Part shown: one piece after another, positions 17,102 to 25,533 of the stretch
How positions within the stretch are numbered: the stretch's first letter is position 1
Layout: each line of letters begins with the position of its first letter
Assembly: GCA_027348115.1 (NCBI GenBank)
Contig: DAIEQA010000223.1
Span: 1-46,027, forward strand
DNA from: Fen-1258 sp027348115
GTDB taxonomy: Bacteria > Bacteroidota > Ignavibacteria > Ignavibacteriales > Melioribacteraceae
Length of the DNA: 46,027 nucleotides
Direction: 5' to 3'
Notes under the pieces: model-generated
Told to the model about the DNA's origin: nothing
The model's input: only the letters and a program-made list of their open reading frames with translations
Databases searched by the model: none
Translations under genes and position numbers: made by a program

Positions 17102-17458
17102 GTAACGTAATAAATTTAAATAACCTTACTTTCCTAAAAAAACAAGCCCGGTACAAATTGAAATCTATCAGTTTCAATTGGAAAGTTAGTACAAACAAAT
17201 AAAAACAAGGTAAAAGTAAATAAGAACAAGCCGGCAACAATTTAAAACCGACCTATGACTAATAGAAACACCCTTGTTTCTAATTATACCAAGCCGATTA
17301 CTATTTAAAACTGCCCTATTACTAATAGAAATGTGTCAATACAAAATAGAAACTGCGCTACTATAAATTAAAGTAGGACTCTTACCATTTAAAACACCTC
17401 GATTTAAAAAAGAAACTCGATAGTTTTAAATAAGAACATGCTTACTTTAAAAAGAAAA
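17102..17458. repeat. Array of 17 diverged 21-bp units with a conserved core (non-coding)
   Basis: From 17102 to 17458 the sequence divides into 17 units of exactly 21 bp with no insertions or deletions. Counting within the unit, the 3' part follows C11, T/A12, A13, A/T14, T15, A/T16, A/G17, A18, A19, A20, C21, that is ACTAATWRAAAC. A19 is present in all 17 units, A13 in 16 of 17, T15 in 14 of 17 and C21 in 11 of 17. Positions 1-9 vary freely between units and are richer in G and C. Units 7-8 (17228-17269) resemble units 10-11 (17291-17332), a hint of a 63-bp higher-order repeat. No frame is open throughout on either strand. It lies between two convergent genes. It may extend one weak unit leftward to 17081. 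Confidence 0.9.
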
Positions 17459-17494
17459 AGGCAATTTTTGCGCCGAATTTGTATAAAAACAAAA

Positions 17495-17514
17495 AAGGCG
17501 GCAAAAGCCGCCTT
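17495..17514. terminator. Bidirectional terminator between convergent genes
   Basis: AAGGCGGC (17495-17502) pairs with GCCGCCTT (17507-17514) around an AAAA loop. An A run lies on the left and a T-rich stretch on the right. It ends the propeller gene on the minus strand and can also end any transcript leaving the response regulator and crossing the 21-bp array. Confidence 0.88.
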
Positions 17515-17541
17515 CTTATTCAATTAAATAACTATCTCAAA

Positions 17542-20319
17542 TCATTTCATCAGAATCATTTTCTTGGTTTGAACGAAGCTTCCGGTAACGATTCTGTAGA
17601 AATATATTCCGCTTGAAACTCGCTGGCCGTAATTATTATTTCCGTCCCATAAAATATTATAGGTGCCGGCATTTTGTTCTTCATCAATTAGCAATCTTAC
17701 TTCCTTGCCAAGTGCGTCGTAAATATTAATTTGAACGTTGCCGCTCTTCGGAAGTTCATAACGAATAATTGTACTCGGGTTAAACGGATTGGGATAGTTT
17801 TGATAAAGCGAATATGTAAGAGGAATATTATTTTCGCGGCTGATTCCGGTAGCAGTATATTTTGCGCTGTAAACTCCGTTGGCAAAAGTTCCGGCAATCA
17901 CGGTGCCGTCAATATCTCTCGCATCCAATGTTTCTACATCAACCATGCCTATGCCATCCGGACTTTGCTGAATCCATTTTGTATTCATGCCGTCAAGATT
18001 ATCTGCAGCGTATAAGCCCGTACTCGTTCCGGCATAATAAACAAGATTTCCGTTTAGATTAAGTATCCTTACGGAACGAACGGAAGGGCCGCTGCCTGAG
18101 CCATCTGAATTTTGTTCGAGATTTCCGGAAACTGGAGTCCATGTTGACCCTCCATCCGAAGTGAAGAAAAGACTGAGAATATTATAGTTGGAAAAATCTA
18201 CCAAGACATTGTTGGCATTTGCAGGATCTACGGCAATACTGCTGATAAAACCGTTCGGAAAATTTGATGAAGTAATTTCCTTTACGGAATAATTATCCTG
18301 ATCGGCGTTTGTTACCTTGTATAGCTTTCCGTTGCTTGTACCGTAATAAAGTATATGCGCGGGCAGACGGGACCCGGCTAAAGAAGAAATTGTATTACTC
18401 GTATCAAGATTTTTCATATCTACCCAATTAAGCGTTGTAGCGCTGTCTGTTCCCATAGGAATACTTTGTACATCGGAATTTTTCCAGATATGTCTGCCGG
18501 CGGCCAAATAAAAAATATTCGAATTTACCGGATCGAGTATGTAAGGAGCTACAAATAAAAATCCGCTTGCGCCTACCGGCTTTATAGTTGCGCCTTGATT
18601 ATCGGATCCTCTTATTTCCGTTACTTCTCCGTTTTGAGTCGCAAAGTAAATGTAGCCGCCGCCGTCTGACACCGCCGATGTACAGCCGTCTCCTCCTCCC
18701 GGTAAAACAATCCAGTTTGAATTCGCATTCCAAGTTGTATCCATCATATTACCGTTATCCTGCATGCCGCCTACGATTAACGGAGAATTTGCAGTCGCGT
18801 GATCAAGCGCCACTGAATAAAACTGCGTTGTGTTGAAGCCGTTATTCACATTAGTCCATACTACTTTTGCGGCGCTTACATCCGTTGTATAACTCAATCC
18901 TCCGTCATTAGCAGAATAAACGACTTTAGGATTTGACGGAAGGAAATAAAGATCATGTTCGTCCGGATGTTGGTTTTGGTAACTGGAAATATCGTTTGCT
19001 GTGGAATATCCGCCTATCCAATTAGTCGAATCAACTTTTGATGAAAAACCGTTTGTGGTTCTATACAAATTTGTTCCGCCGATAATTACAAAATTTTCAT
19101 CCGCGGGACTTACCTTTATCATCATATCATAACTGTTTTGCGATGAATACCCTCCAACCTTACCGGATGTAGCAGGCAAGTTATTTGAGAGATCTGTCCA
19201 CTGCTTGTTTGATGAATCATATTTCCAGAGACTGTTATAATCATCTGTGCCTCCATCATTGGAACCGGGATTTCCACTTCCCGGTGTATTGGCAAGGACA
19301 TAAAGAATATTTGAATTACTGGCCGCGTTAGCTATTACAATTCTTGCATAAACGTTGGGAAAGTTTGCCGGTGTAATATCCGACCAGTTAATACCGTCCT
19401 CGCTGTGCCAGATGCCTTGAACATTTCCATTGCTTAAAGCGGCAAACACATCTCCCTTGCTTGTAACGGCAGCATTGGAATAAACAGCATTATTGCTGTT
19501 ATTGCCGAGTACTTCCGTCCAGGTTGATCCGCCGTCGGAAGAACGGAAAACTCCTCCATATACTGCCGCATAAACTATATCTTCATTACTATTTGAATTA
19601 TCTATTGAAATATTCCATACAATTTGAAAAGGATTGAAAAATGTTGGGGAATAATTCGGCACTGTAGAAGTTAACCTGTTCCAGGTAATTCCGTCGTCTG
19701 TGGATTTATAAATACCGGCGCCTAAAACAGTAGTGAATCCCGCCCCGTTATCCTGAAGCTCAAGATTGGATGCATACTCGCCGGTGCCGTAATACCAAAT
19801 ATTTGTCTTGCCTTGTCTTGTGTCTTGCACAATGCATGTTACAGTTTGAACAGTATCCTGCGCGGGAGTAACTTTTGTCCACGATAAACCGTTATCAGTG
19901 GAACGCCACATACCGCCGGTAGTTCCGCCGGCAAGTATAATGTTGGAGTCGTTCACATCGACGGCAATTGCCCTGGATCTTCCTCCCTGATTATAAGGGC
20001 CTCTATAAGTCCAATCGCCGGAAGAAATCACGCTGCTTCCTTTTTGAAGTCGAATCATTTTTTCGTTGGGTAAACTTTTGGCGTACTCACGTTCCAGGAA
20101 GGAAATATTATCCGGAATTTTATTTGTTCTCGGATCTCTTAATCTCATAAATTCCCATTCAGCGCGCGAGGATAAATCTTCTTTGGTCTGAGGTAAATGA
20201 TTTGCCGACGATTCAAATTTACTGCCGCTTAGATTATTCACGGTTTGAGCGCGATCATTCTTTATCAACAGAAAAAAGAAGGCAAAAACAACAGTGAGGT
20301 ACGTGTAAGTTTTATTCAT
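17542..20319 (-). CDS. Secreted BNR/Asp-box beta-propeller protein with type IX sorting domain
   Basis: 925 residues from the ATG at 20317-20319 (AAAGGA upstream; a TTG 15 nt earlier is in frame). Order: signal peptide (MNKTYTYLTVVFAFFFLLI); a long propeller region with Asp-box repeats (STDNGLSW, STDDGITW, SSDGGSTW, TSDGGSTW) as in sortilin/VPS10 and GH74-like propellers; and a C-terminal type IX sorting domain (YQNYPNPFNPSTIIRYELP ... SSGIYFYRIV ... KKMILMK). No catalytic residues are identifiable, so enzyme activity is not claimed. It may bind glycans or protein at the cell surface. Its C-terminal domain is nearly the same as that of the protein encoded at 21195. Confidence 0.9.
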   Translation of the reverse strand: MNKTYTYLTVVFAFFFLLIKNDRAQTVNNLSGSKFESSANHLPQTKEDLSSRAEWEFMRLRDPRTNKIPDNISFLEREYAKSLPNEKMIRLQKGSSVISSGDWTYRGPYNQGGRSRAIAVDVNDSNIILAGGTTGGMWRSTDNGLSWTKVTPAQDTVQTVTCIVQDTRQGKTNIWYYGTGEYASNLELQDNGAGFTTVLGAGIYKSTDDGITWNRLTSTVPNYSPTFFNPFQIVWNISIDNSNSNEDIVYAAVYGGVFRSSDGGSTWTEVLGNNSNNAVYSNAAVTSKGDVFAALSNGNVQGIWHSEDGINWSDITPANFPNVYARIVIANAASNSNILYVLANTPGSGNPGSNDGGTDDYNSLWKYDSSNKQWTDLSNNLPATSGKVGGYSSQNSYDMMIKVSPADENFVIIGGTNLYRTTNGFSSKVDSTNWIGGYSTANDISSYQNQHPDEHDLYFLPSNPKVVYSANDGGLSYTTDVSAAKVVWTNVNNGFNTTQFYSVALDHATANSPLIVGGMQDNGNMMDTTWNANSNWIVLPGGGDGCTSAVSDGGGYIYFATQNGEVTEIRGSDNQGATIKPVGASGFLFVAPYILDPVNSNIFYLAAGRHIWKNSDVQSIPMGTDSATTLNWVDMKNLDTSNTISSLAGSRLPAHILYYGTSNGKLYKVTNADQDNYSVKEITSSNFPNGFISSIAVDPANANNVLVDFSNYNILSLFFTSDGGSTWTPVSGNLEQNSDGSGSGPSVRSVRILNLNGNLVYYAGTSTGLYAADNLDGMNTKWIQQSPDGIGMVDVETLDARDIDGTVIAGTFANGVYSAKYTATGISRENNIPLTYSLYQNYPNPFNPSTIIRYELPKSGNVQINIYDALGKEVRLLIDEEQNAGTYNILWDGNNNYGQRVSSGIYFYRIVTGSFVQTKKMILMK

Positions 20320-20353
20320 ACACAATCCTTTCAATTAGTATTTGGGAAAAAAT

Positions 20354-20815
20354 TCAGTTTAATTTTTGATAACCGTAAATCAAGTATAATTTTTCTTTTT
20401 CTTTAAGAGCCGGATAAGAGGGCATTAACTGCACATCGGTTTCGAATAGCGAACCCAGCTTTAGTCCCGGTAAAGATTCTTTAAGGGTGGGAAAATTTTC
20501 TCTGCCTGCCGGGGCAAGTGTAAACGCAAATTTTGCTTTTAGCGTATCTCCGGAATTTATAGTACTCGAACCGGCGCCATAGCCGATAACTTTATTGATC
20601 TTTATCCAAGCTAAACAGGGTGCTTTTGAACAAGGATCGGAAGCCGGACCTCCGACTAATGTCGAATCGACTTTGATTATCTCTGCCGTAACCCTGCACT
20701 CGCCGGGGGCTACACTAATGCCGGTATGGGTCTTCTCACTCACCAGCGATTTATTTGATGCGCAGCCAATCATAATTAGACCGAACAGCGTCATCATCGA
20801 AAAAATAACTTTCAT
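20354..20815 (-). CDS. Small lipoprotein of unknown function
   Basis: 153 residues. The N-terminus MKVIFSMMTLFGLIMIGCAS ends in a lipobox with Cys18. The mature part contains VTAEIIKVDSTLVGGPASDPC ... KAPCLAWIKINKVIGYGAGSS and a strand-rich region with LKAKFAFTLAP and LGSLFETDVQ; the pattern of a metal- or ligand-binding beta domain with paired cysteines is plausible but not assigned. It lies 35 nt upstream of the propeller gene on the same strand and may be co-transcribed with it. Confidence 0.8.
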   Translation of the reverse strand: MKVIFSMMTLFGLIMIGCASNKSLVSEKTHTGISVAPGECRVTAEIIKVDSTLVGGPASDPCSKAPCLAWIKINKVIGYGAGSSTINSGDTLKAKFAFTLAPAGRENFPTLKESLPGLKLGSLFETDVQLMPSYPALKEKEKLYLIYGYQKLN

Positions 20816-21125
20816 TTATTTTCTCCGCTTAATTTAAAATGTGCCTATAGAAAAATAATATTGGTTAAACACCTCAAAATGAATTTGGTTTTAAATATTT
20901 GCGTACTTTCAAAATAAAGTCGCTTGACTTGGAAACAGCGTTGACGGGGTTGTAATTTTAATGCCCTTTCGTAAGAATAAGAATTGGAATCCGGGAAATA
21001 AATTAAATAATCCGGAAAGAAAATCAATTAAAAAATTTTTAATGAAACCTTAATATCTTTCTTTCAAATTATTCTTATTGAAATTTAGCTGAAGCCCGGA
21101 AATATCCATTACCATTTTAATAAAA
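20816..21125. other. 310-bp AT-rich intergenic region, no confident gene
   Basis: Upstream of the lipoprotein gene and downstream of the M30-like protease gene. It is AT-rich. A 60-codon minus-strand frame (20845-21027) has no Shine-Dalgarno sequence and no recognisable domain. A-rich stretches here do not show the 21-bp period seen at 17102-17458. The lipoprotein promoter is expected here but no TTGACA/TAnnTTTG pair was found. Confidence 0.6.
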
Positions 21126-21145
21126 AAGGCGACCGAAGCCGCCTT
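21126..21145 (-). terminator. Terminator after the M30-like protease gene
   Basis: AAGGCG (21126-21131) pairs with CGCCTT (21140-21145), with one more C-G pair inside and one mismatch. On the minus strand it is followed by six T residues. It lies 50 nt past the stop. Confidence 0.75.
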
Positions 21146-21194
21146 GTAAATCTTGAAATGAAAGCTGAATAAATTTTATCAGGATCATTTGAGA

Positions 21195-23504
21195 CTATTT
21201 CATCATTATCATCTTTTTAGTCTGAACAAAGTCTCCTGCTACTATTCTATAAAAATAAATTCCGCTGGAGACGCGCTGACCATAATTATTAGCGCCGTCC
21301 CATAAAACATTATGCGTCCCGGTATTTTGTTCTTCATCAATTAACGATCTAACTTCCTGTCCGAGTGCGTCGTAAATTTTTATTTGAACGTTTCCCATCT
21401 TTGGAAGTTCGTAGCGAATTACAGTGCTTGGATTAAACGGATTGGGATAGTTTTGATCGAGCTTATATGAAGTAGGCAGAAGCTCAACGCTTTCATTAAC
21501 GCCCGTAACGCCGTTGCTAACATAAGCTCTAATTAAATAGAGCGCGATGGAAGTATCGCTGTCGGAAACAAAATACCAGCCGGCGCTGCCTGAAGAGGCA
21601 TCTTTTGCAACCAAATATGTGTAGCTATGATATGGAGAATTAGTAATTTTAGAAGTGATCATTACATTATTATACGCGCCTGTGGCGCCGGTATATTTGC
21701 CTTTGACAGGAAAAGCTACAACAAAACTGGAACTCGCGTCAATATTCTGCGAACGTAAATCATAAGTTATCCAGTTTGGATACGGCTGCTCGTAAACATA
21801 AGGTTTGGGATTTACAAGGTCTGGAATAGTTTTACCTGTAACCGTAAACGTAGCGAGTTTTGTACTTAAAAAATTGCTTGTGCCTGCTTTCCATATACCT
21901 CCTTCTATTGGAACCGTATTTCTTAGCGCAACGCGAATAGAATCTAATTTCATACCGGCAATTCCGTCAAACCGCACAGCCATTGTATCGCCGACCGACC
22001 AGGAAAAAATACCTGTCGGCTCGGTTTGATCGTACGCAATTTCTTGAACTAATTGCTGTGCTGTACCGGTAGAAGAATATGTATAAGCAAAAGGTCCGTT
22101 ACTGAATACGCTTTTATTGTTGTGATAAATCATAAAAGCAATATTGGAGTATGTTGTTCCGAATCCGGGTACCGAGAAATTTGAATTCGTCGCAACATCG
22201 ACAATCTGTTTTCCGCCCGTACCCGTTTCAATCGCTTTAACTTTTATATCCGTGTTGCCGTTTGTGTTGGTCGTAAAATTTAGATTAGTGCCGGAAATAT
22301 ATGACAAATATTGAACGCCTTGTTTATAAACGGAACTGCTTGCCGAGGTATTCGGATTTGCCAAAACATTTGCCGTAACCGCCGGAAGATTTGGGTAATC
22401 GTATCCCCATTTTGAATCTACTGATTTGTCATTCAAATAATTTGCTATCCACCAATCGACGGTAAAATTTGCAAAATTTCTGGTAGGGGCAAAATTTGGA
22501 AAGACGTCTACATTGAAGGCGTTATCGTCCGTCAATTTCGATTGAACAAATTTGCCAAGCGCGGCTGTGCCGAGCTGTTCCTTAACATATAAGAAAAATC
22601 TTGCGGCGCGGCCGTAATCGCTTAAAACATCTCCGGGAGGATTATTATTCCATGTAAAAGTTGGTACGTTGGTATGTCCAACAAAGTCGGATTGAAGTCT
22701 TAACGGGTAACCGCAAACAACTTCGGCAATCATGGAACATCCCTCGTTAAAGAAATCGGAATTTTCCGTAGTGCGGTGATAGTTCCATTCAATCATGTGT
22801 TGAAATTCATGAGCGGTTATTTGCAGCGCGGTAGATAGGTCGCTAGAACTCATCAAATCAAGCGGATTGCAATCCATATAATAAAATTCACCGACATTAC
22901 TTTGAATATAGGTAGTGACAGGATATTCGTTTACGGGTGAAAAATAACCTGCAGTGAAGCCGCCCGAACCTTTAAAGCCATCGCGAATGTTAAGTATTAC
23001 AATAATTATTTTCGGGTCGCCGTCAACATCCGGTGGATTACCAAATGTATTAACATCCATTTCATAAACGCCTTTTGTCGGATCGGCAGGAGTAGTATTG
23101 TCGAACGCATTTATAATTTGGTCTACGGCATTTTGGTTAACATGCCCGGCTGTCCAAGCAGAATCTTCTACGAAGACATAACAATTCTTGCCGATGCCGC
23201 GGCAGGTGGTCGGATCGGAATAGAATCCGTTTGTTGTAAGATCCTGCGCGTACCAATTTTTCTGGGTTCCTACAGTAAAATTCCACGCTGTTTTCTTTAA
23301 TGAATTAACCGGCGCGGAAGCTTTACTGAAATCAATTCCGTTAGCTTTATAAAATTTTTCCAGTAAGGGATGGGCATCAATTAAATATTTTCCCTCTGAA
23401 CTTGTTTTTTCATCGGTTATTTTTTTAACCATCATCTTATTTTGAGCAAACACTGTAAATGTAATTACAAGCATTGCCGCGGTAAGAAAAATAAATCGTT
23501 TCAT
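21195..23504 (-). CDS. Secreted zinc metalloprotease, M30 (hyicolysin)-like, with type IX sorting domain
   Basis: 769 residues. Order: signal peptide (MKRFIFLTAAMLVITFTVFAQ); an N-terminal region; the catalytic domain with AHEFQHMIEW (His232, Glu233, His236) and a downstream FNEGCSMIAE, where Glu254 would be the third zinc ligand. This H-E-x-x-H plus N-E-G spacing matches peptidase M30 and related gluzincins. A beta-rich middle part follows, then a type IX sorting domain (NYPNPFNPSTVIRYELP ... SSGIYFYRIV ... KKMIMMK). It is expected outside the cell. The assignment to M30 is by motif only. It ends at the hairpin at 21126-21145, and is preceded by a small lipoprotein gene 9 nt upstream. Confidence 0.85.
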   Translation of the reverse strand: MKRFIFLTAAMLVITFTVFAQNKMMVKKITDEKTSSEGKYLIDAHPLLEKFYKANGIDFSKASAPVNSLKKTAWNFTVGTQKNWYAQDLTTNGFYSDPTTCRGIGKNCYVFVEDSAWTAGHVNQNAVDQIINAFDNTTPADPTKGVYEMDVNTFGNPPDVDGDPKIIIVILNIRDGFKGSGGFTAGYFSPVNEYPVTTYIQSNVGEFYYMDCNPLDLMSSSDLSTALQITAHEFQHMIEWNYHRTTENSDFFNEGCSMIAEVVCGYPLRLQSDFVGHTNVPTFTWNNNPPGDVLSDYGRAARFFLYVKEQLGTAALGKFVQSKLTDDNAFNVDVFPNFAPTRNFANFTVDWWIANYLNDKSVDSKWGYDYPNLPAVTANVLANPNTSASSSVYKQGVQYLSYISGTNLNFTTNTNGNTDIKVKAIETGTGGKQIVDVATNSNFSVPGFGTTYSNIAFMIYHNNKSVFSNGPFAYTYSSTGTAQQLVQEIAYDQTEPTGIFSWSVGDTMAVRFDGIAGMKLDSIRVALRNTVPIEGGIWKAGTSNFLSTKLATFTVTGKTIPDLVNPKPYVYEQPYPNWITYDLRSQNIDASSSFVVAFPVKGKYTGATGAYNNVMITSKITNSPYHSYTYLVAKDASSGSAGWYFVSDSDTSIALYLIRAYVSNGVTGVNESVELLPTSYKLDQNYPNPFNPSTVIRYELPKMGNVQIKIYDALGQEVRSLIDEEQNTGTHNVLWDGANNYGQRVSSGIYFYRIVAGDFVQTKKMIMMK

Positions 23505-23513
23505 TATACTCTC

Positions 23514-23849
23514 TTAATTTGTATTGTTTTTTGTAATTATCGGAATAACCTTTTCAACAACAAGGATTGTACGGTCACCTTCTTTTCTTGAATCGCCGTA
23601 CTGTATATAATAGCGGCTTCCCTGGTGCTGCATTAGTTCTTTATGCAGTTCATCGCTGCATTGAAGTATGTAGGTTTTATTATCGTCGGATTGGATTGCA
23701 AGTTTAGTAAACGGTTCGTTTCCAACAACGGCAATGTAACCTTTTACCACATTATCCTGGTTACTGCTTCCGCAGCCGCAGCTGCAACCGTAAATTATCA
23801 CCAATGAGAAGATCGTAAAAAACGAAAAGAATAGCAGTCGGCGATTCAT
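23514..23849 (-). CDS. Small Cys-rich lipoprotein of unknown function
   Basis: 111 residues with the lipoprotein signal MNRRLLFFSFFTIFSLVIIYGC and a cluster CSCGCGSS directly after the lipidated cysteine. The remainder (GYIAVVGNEPFTKLAIQSDD ... YILQC ... YYIQYGDSRKE ... TILVVEKVIPI) reads as a small OB-like beta barrel, which is an inference. It lies 9 nt before the M30-like protease and is probably co-transcribed with it. Confidence 0.78.
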   Translation of the reverse strand: MNRRLLFFSFFTIFSLVIIYGCSCGCGSSNQDNVVKGYIAVVGNEPFTKLAIQSDDNKTYILQCSDELHKELMQHQGSRYYIQYGDSRKEGDRTILVVEKVIPIITKNNTN

Positions 23850-23939
23850 AATTTTTTCCCGGCTTAGTTTTTATAAAAATAAATAAATCAAATCGCTTTT
23901 ATAGGGTCAAAATAAATAGACAACATTAGAACAAGTTTA

Positions 23940-23983
23940 ATAAGTATAAGGTTTAATTCACGCAGGGAAAAATTAATACTTAT
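23940..23983. other. Inverted repeat in the region after the Rrf2 gene
   Basis: ATAAGTAT (23940-23947) and ATACTTAT (23976-23983) form 8-bp arms 28 bp apart. A second pair, AATTAGTTGT (23985-23994) and ACAACTAATT (24040-24049), reaches into the Rrf2 stop codon. Function is unknown; upstream of the lipoprotein gene at 23849 these might be an operator, or downstream structure of the Rrf2 transcript. Confidence 0.35.
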
Positions 23984-24043
23984 AAATTAGTTGTCCAACA
24001 GCAGAGGAGGAATAATTCTAGAAAAGCAGATCGATTAAAACAA

Positions 24044-24535
24044 CTAATTGTTCCCCTCAATTACGCGTAGTGCCTCGTTTAGCTTTGCATTCGTATTCAC
24101 CGTATCGAAAAAGAGATTTTCATGGCCCATCAGATCTCTAAGAGTCAGCTTACCCGTAACAGAATCAACCGCGTCTTGAATTGTTTTCCACAAGGATCTG
24201 ACCGAGCAGTCGATTGAATTTGTGCAAATATCCGCCGCGCCTGAATGAGAGTTGCAGAATTCATCGTCGAAGAGTCTTCCGCCTAAAACGGCAAGTACAT
24301 CGCCGATGTAAATTTGTTCTGCGGGACGGGTAAGCGTGTAGCCGCCAATTTGTCCTCGCGAACTTTCAAGAAATCCGCCGATGCGCAGGGTGCGTAAAAT
24401 TTTACCCGCGTTATGTTCGGTTAAACCTTCCGCTCGGGCTATTTCAGGAATAGTAAGCGACTTTTCAATAATCGAAAATTTCGCTATTCGCAAAAGGCAT
24501 CTTAAACCGTATTCTTCTTGTGCGCTGAATTTCAT
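24044..24535 (-). CDS. Rrf2-family transcriptional regulator, likely Fe-S cluster sensing
   Basis: 163 residues. The N-terminal winged helix reads MKFSAQEEYGLRCLLRIAK ... LTIPEIARAEGLTEHNAGKILRTLRIGGFLESSRGQIGGYTL, standard for Rrf2/IscR. Three cysteines, Cys94, Cys104 and Cys110 (C-x9-C-x5-C), form the cluster-binding loop as in IscR and SufR. It probably senses Fe-S or iron status and represses or adjusts the suf operon whose 3' end it occupies. It lies 65 nt after the bacilliredoxin gene with a GC-rich hairpin element between them. Confidence 0.9.
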   Translation of the reverse strand: MKFSAQEEYGLRCLLRIAKFSIIEKSLTIPEIARAEGLTEHNAGKILRTLRIGGFLESSRGQIGGYTLTRPAEQIYIGDVLAVLGGRLFDDEFCNSHSGAADICTNSIDCSVRSLWKTIQDAVDSVTGKLTLRDLMGHENLFFDTVNTNAKLNEALRVIEGNN

Positions 24536-24547
24536 TTCTAATCCAAC

Positions 24548-24600
24548 TTCCCCTTACCCCCTCCTTAACAAGGAGGAGGCGGCTTTAGCCGGGGGTGGTC
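24548..24600. repeat. GC-rich hairpin element, likely dispersed repeat
   Basis: CCTCCTT (24560-24566) and AAGGAGG (24570-24576) form a 7-bp stem with a 3-nt loop, followed by GGCT-TT-AGCC (24581-24590) and GGGGGTGG. The CCCCCTCCTT...AAGGAGGAGG...GGGGGTGG layout is like short repeats scattered through many bacterial genomes, which is from memory and not a search. It separates the bacilliredoxin gene from the Rrf2 gene and may weaken readthrough. Confidence 0.5.
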
Positions 24601-25137
24601 TTAATTGTTATTTAACGGAATTTTTGAACCGCATGAAACCGCGTGAACCAACTCGGAATATTTCTCCGGCGAAATTGAAGGTCCGGCAGCCGAACAATAT
24701 GTTTCGAAAGCGGCTCTTAAATCGTAAGCTATTTCTTCCGGTCCTCTTCCTTCTATATGATGGCGCGGCATAACGAACAAAATTTTTCCATCCTTAAATA
24801 AAGCTATGAAAGGAGAAGACGGAGGAATGTTTGTTAAATATTTTTCTCTCAGGTAATCAACCGCGTCGCGGTCTTGACCGGCAAACACGGTAATAAATTT
24901 ATCCGGTATAACATTATGCTGCAAAGAAAGCGTTACGCCGGGGCGCGCGCTGCCGGCAGCGCATCCGCAGACGGAATTGACGAAAACAAGAACGGTGCTT
25001 CCTTCTTGTTTCGAAAGAACATCCTCGACTTGTTGAGGTGTAACGGTTTCTTCGAATCCTACGTAAACAAGTTCATCCCTCATCGGTTGAACGGCTTCGG
25101 GATCGTAAATAGGCGGTTTAATATTTATGTTGTACAT
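24601..25137 (-). CDS. BrxA/BrxB-family bacilliredoxin-like protein
   Basis: 178 residues of the YphP/YqiW (DUF1094) thioredoxin-fold family. PPIYDPEAVQPMRDEL is the family N-terminus, and SVCGCAAGSARPG holds the Cys57-Gly58-Cys59 redox motif, which replaces the CxxC of ordinary thioredoxins. The HHIEGRGPEEIAYDLRAAFETYC segment is also typical. It is longer than the usual ~145 residues because of a C-terminal part with CSAAGPSISPEKYSELVHAVSCGS. It is likely to act on mixed disulfides or S-thiolated proteins, and its place in the suf operon suggests protection of Fe-S assembly. AGGAC precedes the ATG. Confidence 0.9.
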   Translation of the reverse strand: MYNINIKPPIYDPEAVQPMRDELVYVGFEETVTPQQVEDVLSKQEGSTVLVFVNSVCGCAAGSARPGVTLSLQHNVIPDKFITVFAGQDRDAVDYLREKYLTNIPPSSPFIALFKDGKILFVMPRHHIEGRGPEEIAYDLRAAFETYCSAAGPSISPEKYSELVHAVSCGSKIPLNNN

Positions 25138-25217
25138 CTCTAAGTCCTTTCAAAAATAATTAGGTAAAACTTTTACTCTCTTCTTCATCGCGATTAATAA
25201 GATTAAATTCATGATAT

Positions 25218-25532
25218 TTATAAAAATCCCAATTCCAGCTTGGCTTCTTCGCTCATCTTTTCCATACTCCACGGCGGCTCCCACACAAGATCTAGGTAAA
25301 CTTCTTTCACTTCCGAAATGCGTTTAACTTTTTCTCTTACTTCGCCGGGTAAGCTGCCGGCAACCGGGCAATGCGGCGAGGTTAAAGTCATCTTTAAATA
25401 AACATTTCCCTCATCGTCAAGTTTTATTTCGTAGATCAAGCCAAGTTCGTAAATATCCACCGGTATTTCGGGATCGAAACAAGTTTTGAGCACCGAGATA
25501 ATTCTCTGTTCCAATTTTCCTTTGTCGATCAT
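25218..25532 (-). CDS. sufT: SUF-associated DUF59 (MIP18-family) protein
   Basis: 104 residues from the ATG at 25530-25532, which lies just after the sufS stop (the stop is 25534-25536), so translation is probably coupled; an alternative TTG nine bases earlier lacks support. The DUF59 core is CFDPEIPVDIYELGLIYEI, MTLTSPHCPVAGSLPGEV (Cys55) and VWEPPWSMEKMSEEAKLELGFL. Members of this family help mature Fe-S clusters, and the SUF-linked type is often called SufT. It is part of the suf operon. Confidence 0.92.
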   Translation of the reverse strand: MIDKGKLEQRIISVLKTCFDPEIPVDIYELGLIYEIKLDDEGNVYLKMTLTSPHCPVAGSLPGEVREKVKRISEVKEVYLDLVWEPPWSMEKMSEEAKLELGFL

Positions 25533-25533
25533 A

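Noticed and set aside
17102..17458. CRISPR array
   Set aside because: Unit length is 21 bp with a core of about 12 degenerate nt; there are no 25-40 nt identical repeats and no cas genes.
20845..21027. Minus-strand 60-codon frame in the intergenic region
   Set aside because: No Shine-Dalgarno, composition like non-coding AT-rich sequence, no recognisable motif.
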